Assembly (NCBI RefSeq): GCF_016918935.1 | Contig: NZ_JAFFOB010000030.1 | Span: 54,503-118,502 of the forward strand | From: Roseitranquillus sediminis | GTDB lineage: Bacteria > Pseudomonadota > Alphaproteobacteria > Rhodobacterales > Rhodobacteraceae | Reading direction: 5' to 3' | DNA length: 64,000 nucleotides | In this document: positions 56,710-64,000 of the stretch, piece by piece | Numbering within the stretch: position 1 is the first letter of the stretch | How the letters are laid out: every line of letters begins with the position of its first letter | Translations under genes and position numbers: made by a program | Notes under the pieces: generated by a model | The model's database searches: none | What the model saw: the letters and a program-made list of their open reading frames with translations, nothing else | What the model was told of the DNA's origin: nothing

Positions 56710-56757
56710 GGGGCGACCGACTCGCCCGACAGGCGTGTCTTAGAGGTCGAATCTAAG
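56710..56757 (-). repeat. Two inverted repeats between ttcA and the EAL gene
   Basis: CTTAGA (56739-56744) pairs with TCTAAG (56752-56757), and GGGCGA (56711-56716) pairs with TCGCCC (56722-56727). They fill most of the 72-base gap after the ttcA stop and ahead of the EAL gene. They could be a weak transcript end for ttcA or an operator; neither has a U-tract. Confidence 0.3.
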
Positions 56758-56764
56758 CCGGAGG

Positions 56765-57622
56765 TTAATCGACGGTCTCCAGCGCGGGCGCTGTCACGCC
56801 CTCACCACGGGCGAGGCCCGCGAAGTCGAAGAGCTTCGGGTCGAGCAGGTGCGACGGCCGCGCGTTCATCAGGGCGCGGAACATTACCTGCCGCCGGCCG
56901 GGGCTGTTGCGCTCCCACCCGTCGAGGATCGCCTTCACCTGCTGGCGCTGCAGGCCGTCCTGGCTGCCGCAGAGGTCGCAGGGGATGATCGGGTAGCGCA
57001 TGGCGCGGGCGAACCGCTCGCAGTCCGCCTCCGCCACATGCGCGAGGGGGCGGTAGACGAAGAGGTCGCCCTCCTCGTTCACCAGCTTCGGCGGCATGGT
57101 CGCGAGGCGGCCGCCGTGGAACAGGTTCATGAAGAAGGTCTCGAGGATGTCGTCGCGATGGTGGCCCAGCACGACGGCCGAGCATTCCTCCTCGCGCGCG
57201 ATGCGGTAGAGGTTGCCGCGGCGCAGGCGCGAGCACATCGCGCAGTAGGTGCGCCCCGCCGGTACCTTCGACGTCACGATGGAGTAGGTGTCCTGATACT
57301 CGATGCGATGCGGCACGCCGCGCGCCTCCAGGAACTCCGGCAGGACCGTCGCAGGAAAGCCCGGCTGCCCCTGGTCGAGGTTGCAGGCGAGGATCTCGAC
57401 TGGCAGCAGGCCGCGCCACTGCAGCTCGGTCAGCGCTGCGAGCAGCGTGTAGCTGTCCTTGCCGCCCGAAAGGCAGATCAGCCAGCGCGCGCCGCGCTCG
57501 ATCATGCCATACTGCTCCACGGCCTCGCGCGTCTGGCGGACAATGCGCTTCCTCAGCTTGCGGAACTCGGTCGAGGCGGGCGCCCCGTCGAACAGCGGGT
57601 GAATTTCTGTATCGTCGGACAT
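56765..57622 (-). CDS. ttcA: tRNA 2-thiocytidine(32) synthetase TtcA
   Basis: Adds sulfur to cytidine 32 of certain tRNAs using ATP and an iron-sulfur cluster. The PP-loop SGGKDS is at residues 52-57. The two CxxC pairs that hold the cluster are in [12 protein letters not shown] and [41 protein letters not shown] is the C-terminal family signature. Length 285 residues. The start is an ATG at 57622, 45 bases from the divergent DUF1353 gene. Confidence 0.95.
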   Translation of the reverse strand: MSDDTEIHPLFDGAPASTEFRKLRKRIVRQTREAVEQYGMIERGARWLICLSGGKDSYTLLAALTELQWRGLLPVEILACNLDQGQPGFPATVLPEFLEARGVPHRIEYQDTYSIVTSKVPAGRTYCAMCSRLRRGNLYRIAREEECSAVVLGHHRDDILETFFMNLFHGGRLATMPPKLVNEEGDLFVYRPLAHVAEADCERFARAMRYPIIPCDLCGSQDGLQRQQVKAILDGWERNSPGRRQVMFRALMNARPSHLLDPKLFDFAGLARGEGVTAPALETVD

Positions 57623-57667
57623 GGGCGCTCCTTAGCGCGGAATTGCGCGCGACTTAAGAGGGAAGGC

Positions 57668-58264
57668 ATGCGGCACGACCATCCCAACCGGCCGACGAAC
57701 CCTTATCCAGACCGCTGGGCGCGGATCACCCACTTCGCCTACCGCAGCGCGCTGAGCCTGATCCGACCACTCAACACCGTGCAGACGCGGCTTGGCGAGG
57801 ATGGGGATTACATCCTGCAGCGCGACTTCCTCGTGGACTACGCGGTCGACGGGGATGAGCCGCGGCAGATCGTGGTGCCGCGCGGGATGATCACCGACCT
57901 CACCAGCGTCCCCGTCCCGTTCCGCGTCTTGGTCGGCCGCGTTGGCCCGTGGCTCGAGGCGGCGATCCTGCACGACTACCTCTACGTGGCATGGCAGGAC
58001 ATCCCGGGTCGCGGCGTGCGCGCCAGCGACAGGCTCTTCGCCGACCGTCTGATGCTGGTTGCAATGGAGGAGGCGGGCGTCGATGTCTTCCGGCGACGCG
58101 CCATCTACCATGCCATCCGCCTTTTTGGCGCGAACGCCTACGCCCGCCCCAATCCCGACAGGTACGCCGAGCTTGACGATCCGGGGCTGGAAGGCTCGCT
58201 GGCGTTCCAGGTGCCCGATCGTCACTCCGGCACGTCGTCGACGCCCGCGCCGCCCCACGGGTGA
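57668..58264 (+). CDS. DUF1353 family protein
   Basis: A 198-residue protein with the DUF1353 pattern, often seen in phages as well as chromosomes; function unknown. [34 protein letters not shown] and [10 protein letters not shown] are the recognised family stretches, with a [18 protein letters not shown] pair (HD) in the last. The ATG at 57668 follows GAGGGAAGG. No membrane segment or signal peptide. It is the only plus-strand gene between 46210 and 59234. Its last 43 bases overlap the 3' end of yidD on the other strand. Confidence 0.82.
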   Translation: MRHDHPNRPTNPYPDRWARITHFAYRSALSLIRPLNTVQTRLGEDGDYILQRDFLVDYAVDGDEPRQIVVPRGMITDLTSVPVPFRVLVGRVGPWLEAAILHDYLYVAWQDIPGRGVRASDRLFADRLMLVAMEEAGVDVFRRRAIYHAIRLFGANAYARPNPDRYAELDDPGLEGSLAFQVPDRHSGTSSTPAPPHG

Positions 58265-58443
58265 CACCGCGCGATGCGCCGAACGGTCAGCCAGCCGCCG
58301 CGCAGGGCGCCATGCCGTCGTAGCGCCTCGAGCGCGTATGCCGAGCACGTGGGTTCGAAACGGCAGGAATGTCCGACCCACGGCGACAGCAGCAGGCGGT
58401 AGGCGCGGATGGGGAGCGAGAGCAGGCGCGCCGCGGGGCTCAT
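58222..58443 (-). CDS. yidD: Membrane protein insertion efficiency factor YidD
   Basis: Small 73-residue peripheral membrane protein encoded between rnpA and yidC in most bacteria; thought to aid YidC-dependent insertion. [31 protein letters not shown] is the conserved core, seen here in pieces with the Cys-rich [23 protein letters not shown] is the typical C-terminus. The ATG overlaps the rnpA stop (ATGA). The 3' end overlaps DUF1353 by 43 bases in antisense. Confidence 0.94.
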   Translation of the reverse strand: MSPAARLLSLPIRAYRLLLSPWVGHSCRFEPTCSAYALEALRRHGALRGGWLTVRRIARCHPWGGAGVDDVPE

Positions 58444-58814
58444 CGCCCGCCCCGGTGGACCTCTCGCAGCGCCGTCTCAAGATCGGAGAGCAGCTGGTCG
58501 AACGGACGACTGGCGGTGGTGCCGGCTCGGCCGACGAGGACATAGTCCCAGCCGGGATGCCCCAGCGCCGGCAGAACGGCCCGCGCCGCCTCTCTGAGAC
58601 GGCGTTTGGCCCGGTTGCGCTGCACGGCGTTGCCGACCTTCCGCGAGCAGGTGAAGCCGACGCGAATACCGGACACTGCCTCGTCCGGGCGACGCCGGCG
58701 GGCCTGCAGCAGGAACGAGGGCGTGGCACGTCGAGCGGCTCTCGCCGCGCGGAGAAAGTCCGCGCGCACCTTCAGACGCTCGATCCTCGGCCAGGTCGTA
58801 GTCTGAGCCTCCAT
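58440..58814 (-). CDS. rnpA: Ribonuclease P protein component
   Basis: Protein subunit of RNase P, which trims tRNA 5' ends. The ATG at 58814 ([20 protein letters not shown]) is preferred over a longer open frame and gives 124 residues. The opening [19 protein letters not shown] and the RNR motif region [20 protein letters not shown] are typical. It lies 110 bases from rpmH and is probably co-transcribed with it; that spacer shows nothing else. Confidence 0.94.
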   Translation of the reverse strand: MEAQTTTWPRIERLKVRADFLRAARAARRATPSFLLQARRRRPDEAVSGIRVGFTCSRKVGNAVQRNRAKRRLREAARAVLPALGHPGWDYVLVGRAGTTASRPFDQLLSDLETALREVHRGGR

Positions 58815-58924
58815 GGGCGCGCGCTCGGCAGCTGCGACGTCATCGATCAGATGAGCGGCGGATGGTCGCGCGGCAAGCCCAGACACGAAGGTCGCGGCAG
58901 CGGGCGGCAGCCGCCCGCGCGGCC

Positions 58925-59062
58925 TCAGGCGCTGAGTTTCTTGCGGCCGCGGGCGCGACGCGCATTCAGCACCCTGCGCCCGCCCTTCGTGGCCATGCGC
59001 GCACGAAAGCCATGACGGCGCTTGCGCACCAGGTTGCTCGGCTGAAAGGTCCGCTTCGTCAT
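58925..59062 (-). CDS. rpmH: Ribosomal protein L34
   Basis: Large-subunit ribosomal protein of 45 residues. It reads [20 protein letters not shown], then [20 protein letters not shown] and KKLSA, almost identical to the family consensus with one extra residue after Met. First gene of the rpmH-rnpA-yidD unit, with a good promoter 42 bases upstream. Confidence 0.97.
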   Translation of the reverse strand: MTKRTFQPSNLVRKRRHGFRARMATKGGRRVLNARRARGRKKLSA

Positions 59063-59104
59063 CTTCGTCTCCGTCTCGTCGGGCGCGCCTCCGGGAAGGT
59101 CAGC

Positions 59105-59133
59105 CGTCTAGTGAGTCGCCGGACCCATGTCAA
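59105..59133 (-). promoter_or_regulatory. Probable rpmH promoter
   Basis: Read on the minus strand, a consensus TTGACA (59133-59128), a 17-base spacer and TAGACG (59110-59105) lie 42 bases before the rpmH ATG. The -35 is perfect; the -10 matches three of six positions, common for GC-rich alphaproteobacteria. Confidence 0.6.
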
Positions 59134-59233
59134 CGGTCAAGCCGGCGGCATCATCAACGAGCCGTGATGCGGCTTTCCCCGCCGCGGGGGGCGCCGCAAT
59201 GTGTGCCGGACTGAGCGGATGGAGACGCCGGCG

Positions 59234-59968
59234 ATGGCACGACCTACCTCTGCGCCGCAAAAGGGAGGGCTGGCGCGGCGCCTGCCCCTGATTGCAATCG
59301 CACTGGTGGCTCTGGCAGGCGCGATCCTGCTGCGCGACCAACTCAGCTTCGACGCGCTGGCACGCAACCGTGAGGCGCTGCTGGCCTTTCGCGACGAGAA
59401 CTACGCAGGAACGCTGCTCATCTTCATGACGACCTATGTCGCGGTGGTGGCGTTCTCGCTGCCCGGCGCGACGGTTGCGACGCTGACCGGCGGGTTCCTG
59501 TTCGGAACGTTTCCGGGCGCGCTCTACAACGTGCTCGCGGCGAGTGCGGGGGCCACGCTGATCTTCCTCGCCGCGCGATGGGGTCTGGGCGACCGGCTGG
59601 CGGCGCGGATGGATGCGTCCGAGGGGATGGTGCGGCGGATCAAGGAGGGGATCGATCGCAACCAGTGGTCGATGCTCTTCCTCATCCGGCTTGTCCCGGC
59701 CGTTCCGTTCTTCGTCGCCAACGTGGTGCCGGCTCTCGTCGCGGTGCCGCTTGGGCGCTACGTGGTTACGACATCCCTCGGGATCATCCCCGGCGCCGTC
59801 GTCTTTACCAGCGTCGGTGCGGGGTTGGGCGAGGTGTTCGAGCAGGGCGGGACGCCGGACCTCGGCATCATCTTCGAGCCACAGATCCTGCTGCCGATTC
59901 TCGGGCTTTGCGCGCTCGCCGCGCTACCAATCGTCCTGAAGGCGGTGCGGGGCAGGAAAGGGATCTGA
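59234..59968 (+). CDS. VTT-domain (TVP38/TMEM64, DedA-like) membrane protein
   Basis: A 244-residue polytopic inner-membrane protein of the VTT/SNARE-associated superfamily, now linked in general to lipid scrambling; substrate here unknown. Hydrophobic segments include LPLIAIALVALAGAILL, LLIFMTTYVAVVAFSLPGATV and ILLPILGLCALAALPIVL. The family core is FLFGTFPGALYNVLAASAGATLIFLAARW with G-x-x-x-G spacing, then LFLIRLVPAVPFFVANVVPAL. The ATG at 59234 has GGAG nine bases upstream; GTG 59201 and ATG 59219 are alternatives. It is directly followed by the oxidoreductase. Confidence 0.87.
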   Translation: MARPTSAPQKGGLARRLPLIAIALVALAGAILLRDQLSFDALARNREALLAFRDENYAGTLLIFMTTYVAVVAFSLPGATVATLTGGFLFGTFPGALYNVLAASAGATLIFLAARWGLGDRLAARMDASEGMVRRIKEGIDRNQWSMLFLIRLVPAVPFFVANVVPALVAVPLGRYVVTTSLGIIPGAVVFTSVGAGLGEVFEQGGTPDLGIIFEPQILLPILGLCALAALPIVLKAVRGRKGI

Positions 59969-59969
59969 G

Positions 59970-61388
59970 ATGGAGCAGATCGAGACGGACGTCTGTGTCA
60001 TCGGAGCGGGATCCGGCGGCCTCAGCGTCGCCTATGCCGCCTCACAGATGGGGGCGCGGACCGTCCTCATCGAGCGCGGCCGGATGGGCGGCGACTGCCT
60101 GAACTACGGCTGCGTGCCGTCGAAGGCCCTGATCGCCAGCGCAAAGGCGACGTGGGGGCAGGCGCACTCGGGCGTCTTCGGCATCGCGTCTGTCACGCCG
60201 CAGATCGATTACGCGGCGATCAAGGACCACATCGCGGGCGTGATCGGGGCGATTGCCCCGATAGACAGCCAGGAGCGCTACGAGAGCCTCGGCGTCCGCG
60301 TGATACGCGAGCACGCGCGCTTCGTCTCGGATCGCGAGCTGCAGGCGGGTGAGGTGCGCATCCGCGCCCGACGCTTCGTGGTCGCGGCCGGATCCTCGCC
60401 GCTGGTGCCGCCGATCCCGGGCCTCAACGAGACGCCGTACCTGACCAACGAGACGATCTTCGATCTGCGCGAGAAGCCGGAGCACCTGATCGTCGTCGGC
60501 GGCGGTCCGATCGGGGTCGAGCTGGCGCAGGCGCACGTCCGCCTCGGCTGCAAGGTGACGTTGATCGAAGGCGCCAAGGCGCTGGGCAAGGACGATCCCG
60601 AATTGTCTGTGATCGTACTCGACCGACTGCGGGACGAGGGTGTCGATCTGCGCGAGGGCAGCGAGGTCTCCCGTGTCTCCGGTTCGGCGGGCGCGGTGGA
60701 GGTCGAGACTAAGGACGGGCGCAAGGTGGGCGGCACGCACCTGCTGATGGCGGTGGGTCGGTCGGCGAACGTGGACGGGTTGGACCTTGAGAAGGCGGGC
60801 GTGAAGTTCGGCCGCAAGGGGCTCGAGGTGGGCGACGACCTGCGCACGACCAACCGGCGGATCTATGCGGTGGGCGACATCGCGGGACGGATGCAGTTCA
60901 CGCACGTCGCCGGCTACCATGCCGGAGTCGTCGTCCGCCCGATCCTCCTCGGCGTTCGCGCCCGCGCCACGCAGGACCACCTGCCGTGGGTCACCTACGC
61001 CGATCCCGAGCTGGCGCAGGTCGGTCTGACGGAAGAGCAGGCGCGCGGTACGTATGGCGACCGGTTGACGGTGGTGCGTTTTCGCTATGCCGAGAACGAT
61101 CGGGCGCAGGCCGAGCGTCGCACCACCGGCCTGATAAAGGTCATGGTGGTTCGTGGCCGCCCCGTCGGCGCCTCCATCGTCGGCGCGTCGGCCGGCGAAC
61201 TCATTGGCACCTGGTCTCTCGCTATCGCCAACAAGCTGAAGATGCGGGCGATCAGCAACATGGTCGCGCCGTACCCGACGCTGTCGGAAATCAACAAGCG
61301 CGCCGCCGGGGCCTATTTCTCGCCTGCTCTCTTTGATAATCCTCGGTTGAAGAGGGCGGTTCGCCTGGTGCAGAGGCTGCTGCCCTGA
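59970..61388 (+). CDS. Pyridine nucleotide-disulfide oxidoreductase (mercuric reductase/Lpd-like)
   Basis: A 472-residue class I flavoprotein disulfide reductase. FAD site GAGSGG at residues 12-17, redox disulfide GGDCLNYGCVPSKAL with Cys43 and Cys48, NAD(P) site VVGGGPIGVELAQAH, and the second FAD motif IYAVGDIAG. Near the C-terminus, the position of the dihydrolipoamide dehydrogenase catalytic dyad reads APYPTLSEINKRA: the Glu is kept but the expected histidine is Tyr, as in mercuric-reductase-like proteins. It lacks the N-terminal metal-binding domain and C-terminal Cys pair of MerA, so mercury reduction is not supported. One base separates it from the VTT gene. Confidence 0.85.
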   Translation: MEQIETDVCVIGAGSGGLSVAYAASQMGARTVLIERGRMGGDCLNYGCVPSKALIASAKATWGQAHSGVFGIASVTPQIDYAAIKDHIAGVIGAIAPIDSQERYESLGVRVIREHARFVSDRELQAGEVRIRARRFVVAAGSSPLVPPIPGLNETPYLTNETIFDLREKPEHLIVVGGGPIGVELAQAHVRLGCKVTLIEGAKALGKDDPELSVIVLDRLRDEGVDLREGSEVSRVSGSAGAVEVETKDGRKVGGTHLLMAVGRSANVDGLDLEKAGVKFGRKGLEVGDDLRTTNRRIYAVGDIAGRMQFTHVAGYHAGVVVRPILLGVRARATQDHLPWVTYADPELAQVGLTEEQARGTYGDRLTVVRFRYAENDRAQAERRTTGLIKVMVVRGRPVGASIVGASAGELIGTWSLAIANKLKMRAISNMVAPYPTLSEINKRAAGAYFSPALFDNPRLKRAVRLVQRLLP

Positions 61389-61403
61389 GTTGGACGACAG
61401 GCG

Positions 61404-62804
61404 ATGCTGAACTCTCTCTCGGGCCGATTTCTCGTCCTCACGACCGTCTTCGTGGTGCTCGCCGAGGTGCTCATCCTCGTCCCCTCGGTGGCGCGCTACC
61501 GCGAGGACTATCTTCTGTTGCGGCTCGAGCGGGCGCAGATTGCCTCGCTCGCCCTTCTGGCCGCGGAGGCGCTCGACGAGGAGCTCGAGGACGAACTCCT
61601 GCGCACCGCCGGCATCTACAACGTGGTGTTGCGCCGGGACGAGATGCGCCAGCTCGTGCTGGATTCTCCCGTGCCCACACCGATCTCCGATACATTCGAC
61701 CTGCGCGACCCGGGGCCGATCGAGCTGATCATCGATGCGGTGGCGTGCCTCGTCGACCCGTCGGAGCGGGTCATCCGCGTCATCGGCAATCCCGTGCGGG
61801 AGGCGGGCCTCCTGATCGAGGTCACCATGCCCGCTCAGCCCCTGCGCGAGGCGATGCTGGCCTATGGCCTGCGCGTGCTGCTGCTGTCGGCCGTGATCTC
61901 GATCCTTACCGCGCTCCTGCTCTTCATCGCGGTGCGCCGAGTGCTGGTGAAGCCGATCAAGGGCGTGATCGATGCGATGACACGTTACGCCGACGCGCCG
62001 GAGGACGCGCGGCGGATAATCAAGCCCGAGGCGTCGCTCACCGAACTGCGAGAGGCCGAGGTGGCGCTGCAGTCGCTCCAGACCCAGCTGACTGGCGCCC
62101 TGCGGCAGAAGGAGCGGCTGGCTCAGCTTGGCGCCGCGGTCGCCAAGGTCAGCCACGATCTGCGCAACATCCTGACCTCGACGCAGCTCCTGGCCGACCG
62201 TATCGAGACCAGCGCGGACCCAGCGATGCGGCGGATGGCACCGAAGCTTCTCGGCTCGATCAGCCGGGCGGTGGCGCTCTGCGAGACGACGCTTGCCTTC
62301 GGCAAGGCCGAGGAGCCGCCGCCGATGCTCAACCGCATAGCGCTGTCGCAGGTGGTGGAGGACGTACTGGAGAGCGAACGCCTTGCGGCGGGCGAGGAGC
62401 CGGTCACGCTCGTCAACGAGGTGCCGGCCGGGCTGGTGCTCCGCGCTGACACCGACCAGATCTATCGCGTCCTGGCGAACCTCGTGCGAAACGCGCGCCA
62501 GGCGATCCAGACAGCGAGGCGGCCGGGAGAGATCCGGATCACCGCGTCCGAGACCGAGTCGGAGTGGGCGATCGATGTCGAGGACAACGGTCCCGGCCTT
62601 CCGCCCAAGGCGCAGGAGCATCTCTTCGCGGCATTCTCCGGCGGCGCTCGAAAGGGCGGCACGGGCCTCGGCCTCGCGATTGCGGCCGAGCTGGTGCGCG
62701 GCCACGGCGGCCGGCTGTCGCTCGCGCGCACCGGCAAGACCGGCACAACCTTCACCATCCGCCTGCCGAAGGGCACGCTGATATTGGGCACCGCGGCCGA
62801 GTAA
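61404..62804 (+). CDS. Membrane sensor histidine kinase
   Basis: A 466-residue two-component kinase. Two membrane segments (VLTTVFVVLAEVLILV near 10-26 and LLLSAVISILTALLLFIAV near 155-173) enclose a periplasmic sensor of about 130 residues. A HAMP linker follows (RRVLVKPIKGVIDAMTRY). The H-box is VSHDLRNILTS with the phospho-accepting His251. The ATPase part has NLVRNARQAI (N), VEDNGPGLP (G1) and GGTGLGLAIAAELV (G2). No response regulator is encoded in the window, so it is orphan here or its partner lies elsewhere. It follows the oxidoreductase by 15 bases. Confidence 0.92.
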   Translation: MLNSLSGRFLVLTTVFVVLAEVLILVPSVARYREDYLLLRLERAQIASLALLAAEALDEELEDELLRTAGIYNVVLRRDEMRQLVLDSPVPTPISDTFDLRDPGPIELIIDAVACLVDPSERVIRVIGNPVREAGLLIEVTMPAQPLREAMLAYGLRVLLLSAVISILTALLLFIAVRRVLVKPIKGVIDAMTRYADAPEDARRIIKPEASLTELREAEVALQSLQTQLTGALRQKERLAQLGAAVAKVSHDLRNILTSTQLLADRIETSADPAMRRMAPKLLGSISRAVALCETTLAFGKAEEPPPMLNRIALSQVVEDVLESERLAAGEEPVTLVNEVPAGLVLRADTDQIYRVLANLVRNARQAIQTARRPGEIRITASETESEWAIDVEDNGPGLPPKAQEHLFAAFSGGARKGGTGLGLAIAAELVRGHGGRLSLARTGKTGTTFTIRLPKGTLILGTAAE

Positions 62805-62813
62805 TTCGCCCCT

Positions 62814-62841
62814 TGCATCCTGCCCGACCTGTGGCTACACC
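62814..62841 (+). promoter_or_regulatory. Possible tRNA-Arg promoter
   Basis: TTGCAT (62814-62819), a 16-base spacer and TACACC (62836-62841) end 13 bases before the mature tRNA. The -10 is weak. Confidence 0.3.
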
Positions 62842-62854
62842 CCGCCTCGGCTCA

Positions 62855-62931
62855 GCGCTGGTAGCTCAGTTGGATAGAGTACTTGACTACGAATCAAGGG
62901 GTCGGGGGTTCGAATCCTCCCCAGCGCGCCA
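62855..62931 (+). tRNA. tRNA-Arg (anticodon ACG)
   Basis: A complete 77-base cloverleaf. Acceptor GCGCTGG (62855-62861) pairs with CCAGCGC (62921-62927), followed by G and an encoded CCA. The anticodon stem CTTGA/TCAAG encloses the loop CTACGAA, with anticodon ACG at 62889-62891. The T arm is GGGGG-TTCGAAT-CCTCC. ACG is expected to be edited to ICG by TadA and to read CGN arginine codons. tRNA 3' ends like this one are common integration sites; the flank beyond it is unusual. Confidence 0.97.
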
Positions 62932-63645
62932 ACAAATCCAGTGAGTTACGGGAAAATCCTGCGCTGCTGCGTCTGGTGCTGGCTAGCGCGGGGCTAGCAC
63001 GCAGCTGTCTTTCTTCGCTTTGCGCGGCGAGTGATCCTAGACCAAGGGAGCGGGTATCCGGCCGTGACTCCTCATCCTGTCGGATCATGATCGGACGGGA
63101 AGCGGTAGTCGTGCCGTGTCTCGTAGCCAAGGCGGTCTGTTGGAAAGGTGTTACGTCTGTAGCTCTGTAACCCTACCACTCGTGCTTTGCTCTTGCACGG
63201 TTCCTGCGCCGGCCGGAGTTACAGGATCGGTTACGGAGATGCGAATCCTTTAACTTTTTAGGCCGATGTGTCGCGGGCAAATGCTGCCGCGCCAGGGAGC
63301 CGGCCACAGTCTGCGAATTGATTGGGGACTCGATATTTGCTCGCGCACGGGCAGTTCCCTAAGCACCGCAGGTCTGCGAGGCTCGGCAACTTGTCCGCGG
63401 AGGGCGCGCACCGCTCACGCTTGCAACAGACCGGTTAGCGCCTACTTCGCCAACGCTTTCGAGGAACGCGAAGCGGGTTCGAAACTCGGAACTGCGTTGG
63501 TCGGCGAGCCGACCGTGACGGTGGTGACCGAACATATCGCCACTGTCGCTGGCAGGTGGGAGAGCGAAGGCATACACGACAGTCGGTCGGTTGCGCAAAC
63601 CTCTCGCGTCACGGAGATCGCGCATGACCCGACCCGTGTAGCCCT
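62932..63645. other. Gene-poor flank of tRNA-Arg with altered composition
   Basis: About 700 bases with no reading frame I can support. By eye the GC content is lower than in the rest of the window and triplet bias is lost. It holds a hairpin just after the tRNA and ends at a broken transposase. Short open frames on both strands lack ribosome sites and family similarity. Best read as decayed mobile-element or intergenic DNA. Confidence 0.55.
62976..63000 (+). terminator. Possible tRNA-Arg terminator hairpin
   Basis: GTGCTGGCT (62976-62984) pairs with GGCTAGCAC (62992-63000), with two G-T wobbles and a seven-base loop. A pyrimidine-rich TGTCTTTCTT follows shortly after. It starts 44 bases past the tRNA. 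Confidence 0.38.
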
Positions 63646-64000
63646 TCAGTCTTCGCAGCGCGCTTCACGCATCCGTTTGAACTGACGCGCGTGGGCGTAG
63701 CGGCCGGCCTTCGCCGCCAGCCGCGGCGCCAGGCGCGCATAGCTCTGGCGCAGCTCGACCCCGGCCTCGGCGGCGAGCGCCACCAGCTTCCGCCGCGCCG
63801 TCTCGTAGAGCCGGGCGTCGGTCGGGTGCGCGATGTTCCTTTCCATCACCGTGGTGTCGACCGACACCCGCTCCAAGCTCTTGTCCGCGACCGTGCCTGA
63901 GGCGCGGCCGGCTTCGTTCGTCGGGAAACGCCCCACTGGGGCCTTTCCTTTTCCTCCTCACTCTTGGTCAGCAGCCATTCGACGCCCTCCTCGCCGATCC
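63646..64000 (-). pseudogene. Truncated, frame-disrupted IS5-type transposase
   Basis: Fragment of a DDE transposase of the IS5 superfamily. One frame reads DKSLERVSVDTTVMERNIAHP, then TDARLYETARRKLVALA and KAGRYAHARQFKRMR, the well-known core. Just upstream (63958-63999, minus strand) IGEEGVEWLLTK is the expected preceding segment but in another reading frame; between them about 45 bases do not fit. After KRMR the similarity stops and the frame ends within six residues. The element is therefore dead: internally disrupted, lacking its C-terminal catalytic part, and cut by the window edge. No terminal inverted repeat is identifiable. Confidence 0.8.

Noticed and set aside
59970..61388. Mercuric reductase / mercury resistance
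   Set aside because: The redox disulfide fits, but the N-terminal metal-binding domain, the C-terminal vicinal cysteines and all other mer genes are absent.
60042..62705. An 887-codon open frame on the minus strand across the oxidoreductase and kinase genes
   Set aside because: Antisense to two well-supported genes; Arg/His/Leu-rich translation without domains.
63266..63685. A 139-codon plus-strand frame in the tRNA flank
   Set aside because: No ribosome site, no domain, no codon bias, and it runs into the transposase remnant antisense.

Overview
The window is high-GC chromosomal DNA from an alphaproteobacterium, most likely a Rhodobacterales (Roseobacter/Rhodobacter) relative. This placement is inferred from gene content and order: the rpmH-rnpA-yidD / yidC-MOSC-engB-argB neighbourhood, fsa-DUF484-xerC, a complete tol-pal cluster, a phosphatidylcholine synthase and ligase-associated repair genes. 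No rRNA is present to confirm it. Genes are tightly packed; many neighbours overlap by 4 or 8 bases, and GTG or TTG starts are common.

Layout. (1) 1-14203, plus strand: a glycogen/alpha-glucan operon glgP(partial)-glgB-glgC-glgA-glgX-malQ-pgm, closed by an unusual GH13 enzyme resembling cyanobacterial glucosylglycerol hydrolase. It covers synthesis (Pgm, GlgC, GlgA, GlgB) and breakdown (GlgP, GlgX, MalQ). (2) 14208-20622: truA on the minus strand, then a YcjX/YcjF pair and ileS on the plus strand. (3) 20627-30464, minus strand: a conserved hypothetical, ruvB-ruvA-ruvC, prmA, an acetyltransferase overlapping msrA, an MFS carrier, a flavin monooxygenase-like protein and priA. (4) 30534-46210, plus strand: fsa, DUF484, xerC, phosphatidylcholine synthase, ybgC-tolQRAB-pal-cpoB, tilS, ftsH (with a candidate heat-shock promoter and a clear terminator), a MOSC protein, fhs and folD. 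(5) 46213-57622, minus strand: a thioesterase, pdeM and its partner helicase, a SixA-like phosphatase, argB, engB, an O-acetyltransferase, a second MOSC protein, yidC, a c-di-GMP phosphodiesterase with a dead GGDEF domain, and ttcA. (6) 57668-59062: DUF1353 on the plus strand facing yidD-rnpA-rpmH on the minus strand, with overlapping 3' ends. (7) 59234-62804, plus strand: a VTT-domain membrane protein, a disulfide oxidoreductase and a histidine kinase. (8) 62855-64000: tRNA-Arg(ACG), about 700 bases without a credible gene and of visibly different composition, then a broken IS5-type transposase cut by the window edge. This last part is the only region that looks like accessory DNA.

Most of the window is ordinary core genome, and I see no clear undescribed multi-gene system. 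The observations most worth following are the terminal GH13 enzyme of the glycogen operon, the VTT/oxidoreductase/kinase group, the likely RpoH promoter inside the tilS stop codon, palindromes placed across convergent stop codons, the DUF1353/yidD antisense overlap, and the tRNA-flanked scar at the right end.
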